A stretch of DNA of 64,000 nucleotides. It comes from Melanocharis versteri (taxonomy: Eukaryota > Chordata > Aves > Passeriformes > Melanocharitidae). Both the position numbers and the translations under genes were made by a program. The stretch spans positions 62,001 through 126,000 of the forward strand of contig VZTG01001072.1 of assembly GCA_013397845.1 (NCBI GenBank), written 5' to 3'. The notes under the pieces were generated by a model, which was not told the DNA's origin, ran no database searches, and saw nothing but the letters and a program-made list of their open reading frames with translations. This document shows positions 59,301-64,000 of the stretch, piece by piece (within the stretch, counting starts at the first letter, position 1; every line of letters begins with the position of its first letter).

Positions 59301-60799
59301 CACTAGAGAGGGACAGTGGTGTTGGAGCCTGACTTATTTTCAAATGTCTGAACCAGGTCAGATGCACTGCCTCAGACATGCCTGCTCACTTCCTTTTACT
59401 GTAAAGAAAGCATGTGATATAAGTAAAATGACACAGATTGTGATTCGTGTACAATTTGGCACTAATAGGAATTCTATTTCAGAAACAGTGCCACCTTAAA
59501 ACCAAATTTTAATTTTCCATATTACTATAATAGTGTCTTCCAGCTTGCTTGCAATTCACAGTAAGACAGTGTTTAGATTGGAATTGCCACTCAGAATTGA
59601 CAGACACATTAAACACTTCCTGTGACCCTAGCCAACGCTGTATGGATTGAATCAGATCATGAATGTAATAAGATATTCAGTCTAAATAACTGAAACCACG
59701 AGAGCAGTGCCAATACTTAGAGCTACTGCAGAAGGGGAAATTACTGAGTTGAAGCAAAATGGTTTCGAAGTTTGACTCCTGGCCACAAATTAGGCAGTAC
59801 TTAGACTGTGGTGAGAAATTCTGACAGACAGATGTAGATTCAGAAAATAAATAGAGGAAGAGGTCAGCCTTAATTTTACTAAAGCTTCAAAGCCTATAAT
59901 TGGTTCTAGATTTTATTCTAGATTGTCAGTTACTAGATAATTCCCAATGTGTTCCTGGAAGAGCACAAGAAAGAGCAGGACAGGTAGATTGCGTGACACC
60001 GTGCAGCTGTGTTTGCTTTGTGAAGCACAGCACTGTTTGCTGTGCCAGTCTCTGGGTGCTATTGTGTCAATAGCTGTAACTTGTCACTCTGTTTGCTTAT
60101 ATCTGATGGGAGATGTTGGAAATGGAAGCAAAATCACCTTTCCTAAAATACCTTTTATTCCAGTGAAACTTGACCAAAATAGCTTGCTACAACATGGCTG
60201 TATTCCTAACATAACATTAGTAACCAAAGGTTTAACTCAAATATTCCTGCTCAAGTGTGTAAATCATTGCAGCAGCTAATTCCCTCTGTAGGGAGAACTA
60301 CAGGAATATTGGTACTGTATGCAATTCAACCCAAAGACAGTGATGCTTATGTAATTATACTCCATAAATAATGTTTCCATATACAATTGTGTGTGTTCCA
60401 GATCTGCTGTGATGTGGCTTCTCCGCCCAGAGCTGCAGGAAAAGGGGAAGATGAGAGGCGGCACCTCAGTAGCAGTTCTGGCCAAAGGCATTTTTGCTGG
60501 TGGTGCTGCTGCAGGGTGAAATTTTCTGTGGCACCTGGGAAAGCTCCCTTTGAAGCTGCTCAACACCACTTTTTAGGAATGAACTCTACATCCTCTCTGG
60601 AAACAGCTGTACTTGAATCAGGGGACTTGTTTGTAACCTCTTTTTCACCCTCACAAAGGGAGTGTCTCAGTTGCCTTAACACAGGTACAGAACAGGAGTC
60701 TGTCAAAGCCATATTTCTTCCTCTCACAAAAACTAAAGGAAAACTGGAATCACTGGGATATTGCTATTTCCTCTAAAAAATCCTTTTCGCTTGGGTATG
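56400..60799. other. Intergenic with one CR1 copy
   Basis: Contains a palindrome plus TATA-like sequence at 56811-56831, a moderately GC-rich patch at 57540-57740 and a CR1 fragment at 58051-58206. No gene I can support. Confidence 0.65.
58051..58206 (-). mobile_element. CR1 LINE 3' fragment, distinct subfamily
   Basis: CAGAATCAAAGAATCATAGG, TTTAGGTTGGAAAAGACCTC, CAGCACTGCCAAGTCCATCA and AATCCCTCCAGGGAGGATGA. The wording of the tail differs from the other copies, which suggests another CR1 subfamily. Confidence 0.88.
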
Positions 60800-63700
60800 T
60801 TTTCATTACCTAATACTACTCCTAAATATACTGTATATTATAATATACCTTGGCATATTGTGTTTAAAATAAGAGATGGCATGATCTAAAACCCAGCTCA
60901 CACATTCACAGAACAATTCTGAAGTTTGAGGAAATCCTGTATCCAACTGAAAACTGAAAATTGAAAAGTAACGAAAAGAAAAAAGGCCAAGTATTGTGAC
61001 TGGTCTTTGGTTACCATTTTGGCCAATAAGTTGAGACTGACGTATTTAGAGCTGGCAACAGAGACAGCCCAAATACATGAGAGCTATCTGCACATCTGAC
61101 ACACCAAGCTGTGCTAAAAGAGCATGAATGCTTTGGACCCAATCTCTAAAAAGTTAGGAAATGCCAGAAAAAAAAAAAGCACAGGCAACCATAATTTTTC
61201 CCCTTTGTACAGACATGTTATGATATGGGCTTTAGCTGTTAGCTTTCCCCCCAAAGAATTTCTGCCTTGATCTGCACAAAGAGGAAGAGTGCTGATTGTT
61301 CAAGAGCTGCTCCTCAGCAGTTTGTTTTATCCTGCGTCAGCCTTCAGCCTTTGGCCTGGTTTGCTGGCACTGGAATTAGAGGACAGTTGTCCAAAGCTCC
61401 CTCTGGAGTCAGTAGAGCGACATCTGTGCTTCCTTAGAGTTTTTCAGTTCAGCGTAGATTTTGATCTACTTTCTGGAAGCATTTCTTTCTCACCTTTCTG
61501 CAGCAGGGAGCCCAAGGTGAATAAGTGCTTGTATCATGCACTTTCAATGAGCATTTATTTAGGTGAAAAAAAGCTGCTCCATAAGGCTTGCTTACAGAAA
61601 CTGTTCTGTTCCTTTTCTCCAAACAATGGTTAATTTCTCTATGTGATTTGCCGTGACACATATTGCTTGAGTATCTCAAAGCTTTCCAAATTATAACTTT
61701 TTTTTAAGGTCCTCTGAGATGAGGGGATAACACAACTCCCATTTGTCTGCTGAGAGCTGATATCCTGAGTAACAATAAAAAAGCCCTGTTAATTTTGGCT
61801 TCTGTGTACTATGCATTATATATAAATTAAGAGGAAGTTCTCATTGCTTTTGGCTGTAGCTCTGTGTTGATACAAGACATCCAGATCACCTCAAAGGATT
61901 CAGGGCAAGTCCAGAAAAAAGCACTTTATGAGCTGCTGTGAGTGGTCTTGAGTAGACGATCTGCCCAGCACCTTGCAGGATGCTGTCTCCTGGAAAGGGC
62001 AGAGTTTCTTCTCCACAGGATCTTTCCATCAGCTGAACTGCATGGCTTTCTTCTCCTTCCCTTACCTCATTCATCAGTTGTCTTACAATTTCTGTTGGTT
62101 CAGGTCTTCCTGCTCCAGGTCTGCCGTCCTCTTGGCCCCCTTCACTTCTCCAGCTGCCTCAGTCTGGGCTTTCATTCCCCTGAGCCACATCAGGAAACCT
62201 CTCTTCCTCAGCTACCTCAGTACAGTGGAAGGGTCTCCCAGGAATAGCTCTTTACAGGAATCTTATTTTAAAAGTTATCTTGGCTCCTGTTTGAAGCTAC
62301 ATCTGAAACACAGAATATCCAGCAGTGCATAGGTCAGCTCCAGCAATGAGTTGAGGCTCTGGTTCGGATAAATTATCTTGCAGTAGTTTTTCTTGTCACA
62401 TTTTGGCTTTGCTTGTAGGTTTCTCGTCCAAAGAAAAGCCTGACCTCATTAAAATATTGGCCCTATGGACTTTGTGTCATGTCATGACTGCTATTACTTT
62501 ACGCTTACCACAGGGGAAAAGAGCGTGCCAGCCTTCAGAGTTCAGAGGTACAATCAAACACGACTGCCAACTTTCCTACATTTCAGGTTTTCCATATCAA
62601 CATCTTAAACCAAGTCTGAATGTTTTGAAAATTCAGAGACCAAAAAGTCTAGAGTCCACTTTTGGATTTTAATTTAATCTCAGTGCTCTTGGAATTAAAC
62701 GCACAGAATTCCATCTGATTAGATTGAGTTTGGACATAGTGCCAACAGAACACTTATTTTAGCTGGGAATTATTTGGATAACTCATTCCAAGAGTGTAAC
62801 ACTGAAGTTAGAAGCTTAGTTAAATAGAAATGAGGAGGTAGAGTTGATGTTTGTAATTGTTACAATATCTTAAAATAAAATCACAAATAATTACTTTATA
62901 TTAGCTTATTATGTTTTTCATGCTCACAAGCTGCTTTTCAGGTCAGAAGAAGAGAAAGAGCAGATGTAGAGGCAATGAGCTTGGGGGGCATTTCCAAAAG
63001 CATTCCTCAGCCATTGCCTTTTTAAGACCCAAATAATCTAATTTTCTGGGTATTTTGTGGCTGTTCCCCACAGGTCAATCATCAGTTAATTTATATCTAT
63101 GTCATTATGGCTGTATTAGGACCTTGAAAGCTCTCAGCAACCTTACACATCTCTCATGAGAGCTGCTGTTTCAAAGACAGGTGGTTGATTCTTCCCCTAC
63201 CGCCCCTCAAGAAGGGTCTCAGCCGCCTTGGCCTCTCGAGCTGCCCTGTGTGCCCTGCAGCAGTGGCCAGCTGACCTGGTCAGCAGCGTGCAGCTCACAA
63301 CCACAGCCTTGTCCAGCTGGTACTTTGGCAGCCACAGAGGCAGGCGCATCACACTCACGTACTTCCACTCAGCTGCTCCCACGTTGCTGGTAAAACTGTC
63401 CCTGGTGTTTCTAGCAGCTGACTCTGTGCACCTCTGTGGCCCCATAATGTGACTCCTGTTAAAGGCTTCTGCCCTGGGTTTTGCTGAGTGAATGAATGCA
63501 CGGGGCATGTAAATCACACATAAATGTTCTGGTAAATAGGCATTTAAAGCTCTCCTTGTTTAGTACTATCTTGTCTAAATGTTCTTACTGGAACCACAGA
63601 TTATAATACTTTTATGTTTTCTTTCTCCCTTTCTTTTAGCTAATTTATGGATTGAACACACGCTCTGAGCAACATGGATGTGTAGGCAGGTTTTGAACTC

Positions 63701-64000
63701 AGAAATTATGGCCTGTCTAGTCTCGTGGAAACATGCTAGAGACTTTCTACCACAGTTATGAAATTTGTTGACTTAAGCACACAAAAGAAACAGAATCAAA
63801 CAGAAAGTCATTTGAACCCACGCGGATGTCAGATGGAGTTTAAACCTGGAAGAGGGCATCTGCTAAAGCCCTTGATTTGTCCTTTATAAGTGAAAGGACA
63901 GAACAGCTTCTTTATTGAAAGTGGATCTAAGAAGATCAGCCAGTTCTTCTGTCTTCAGCACAACAACACATGAAGAAGAAGAGAGGATTGCAAAATTAAA
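60800..64000. other. Intergenic to window end, no gene seen
   Basis: No recognised coding exon. A T/C-rich stretch ending TTTTAG at about 63634-63639 could be a splice acceptor of a noncoding exon, but nothing supports transcription. In human the next gene is CYSLTR2, whose coding exon is not in this window. Confidence 0.65.

Noticed and set aside
60387..60776. 129-residue open frame on +
   Set aside because: No domain seen, intergenic, and length within chance expectation.
63600..64000. Possible first noncoding exon of CYSLTR2 at the right edge
   Set aside because: Only synteny and a pyrimidine-rich TTTTAG support it; no coding sequence or donor can be confirmed.

Overview
This looks like vertebrate nuclear DNA, most probably from a bird. 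Two genes can be read exon by exon with canonical GT-AG introns. The repeats are largely CR1-type LINE 3' ends (about nine copies, several ending in ATTCTRTG-like octamers), which is typical of avian and other sauropsid genomes. No microbial gene, CRISPR array, tRNA, rRNA or intact mobile element is visible.

Layout. 1-6184: the 3' part of RB1 (retinoblastoma protein) on the + strand, exons 19-27 by human numbering, encoding 325 residues: the end of the pocket linker, pocket B and the whole C-terminal domain. 6185 to about 8.1 kb: the probable RB1 3' UTR. About 8.1-11.7 kb: the convergent 3'-end region. 12360-33633: RCBTB2 (RCC1 and BTB domain protein 2) on the - strand, 12 coding exons, complete 550-residue protein. 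33634 to about 41.5 kb: probable 5' intron of RCBTB2. About 41.4-42.3 kb: a GC-rich CpG island, the likely RCBTB2 promoter, interrupted by a 394-base N gap and a suspicious 87-bp duplication bounded by single Ns. 42.5-64 kb: AT-rich sequence with CR1 fragments and no gene I can support. In human the next gene here is CYSLTR2, but no open frame of its size is present.

The two genes keep the RB1-RCBTB2 tail-to-tail neighbourhood known in mammals. LPAR6, nested in RB1 intron 17, would lie to the left of this window. RB1 binds E2F and chromatin factors in the nucleus. RCBTB2 combines an RCC1-like propeller with a BTB domain. Nothing in the sequence says the two act in one pathway.

The most interesting observations are: the exon-by-exon GC3 mosaic in RCBTB2 (two exons at about 83-95% GC3 beside exons at about 36%); a CR1 copy ending at a coding exon's 3' splice site; the duplicated patch next to the assembly gap; a relaxed G-quadruplex motif in an intron; a 23-bp tandem repeat in the RB1 3' UTR; and dense poly(A) signals on both strands between the converging genes. 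I did not find a convincing new biological system.
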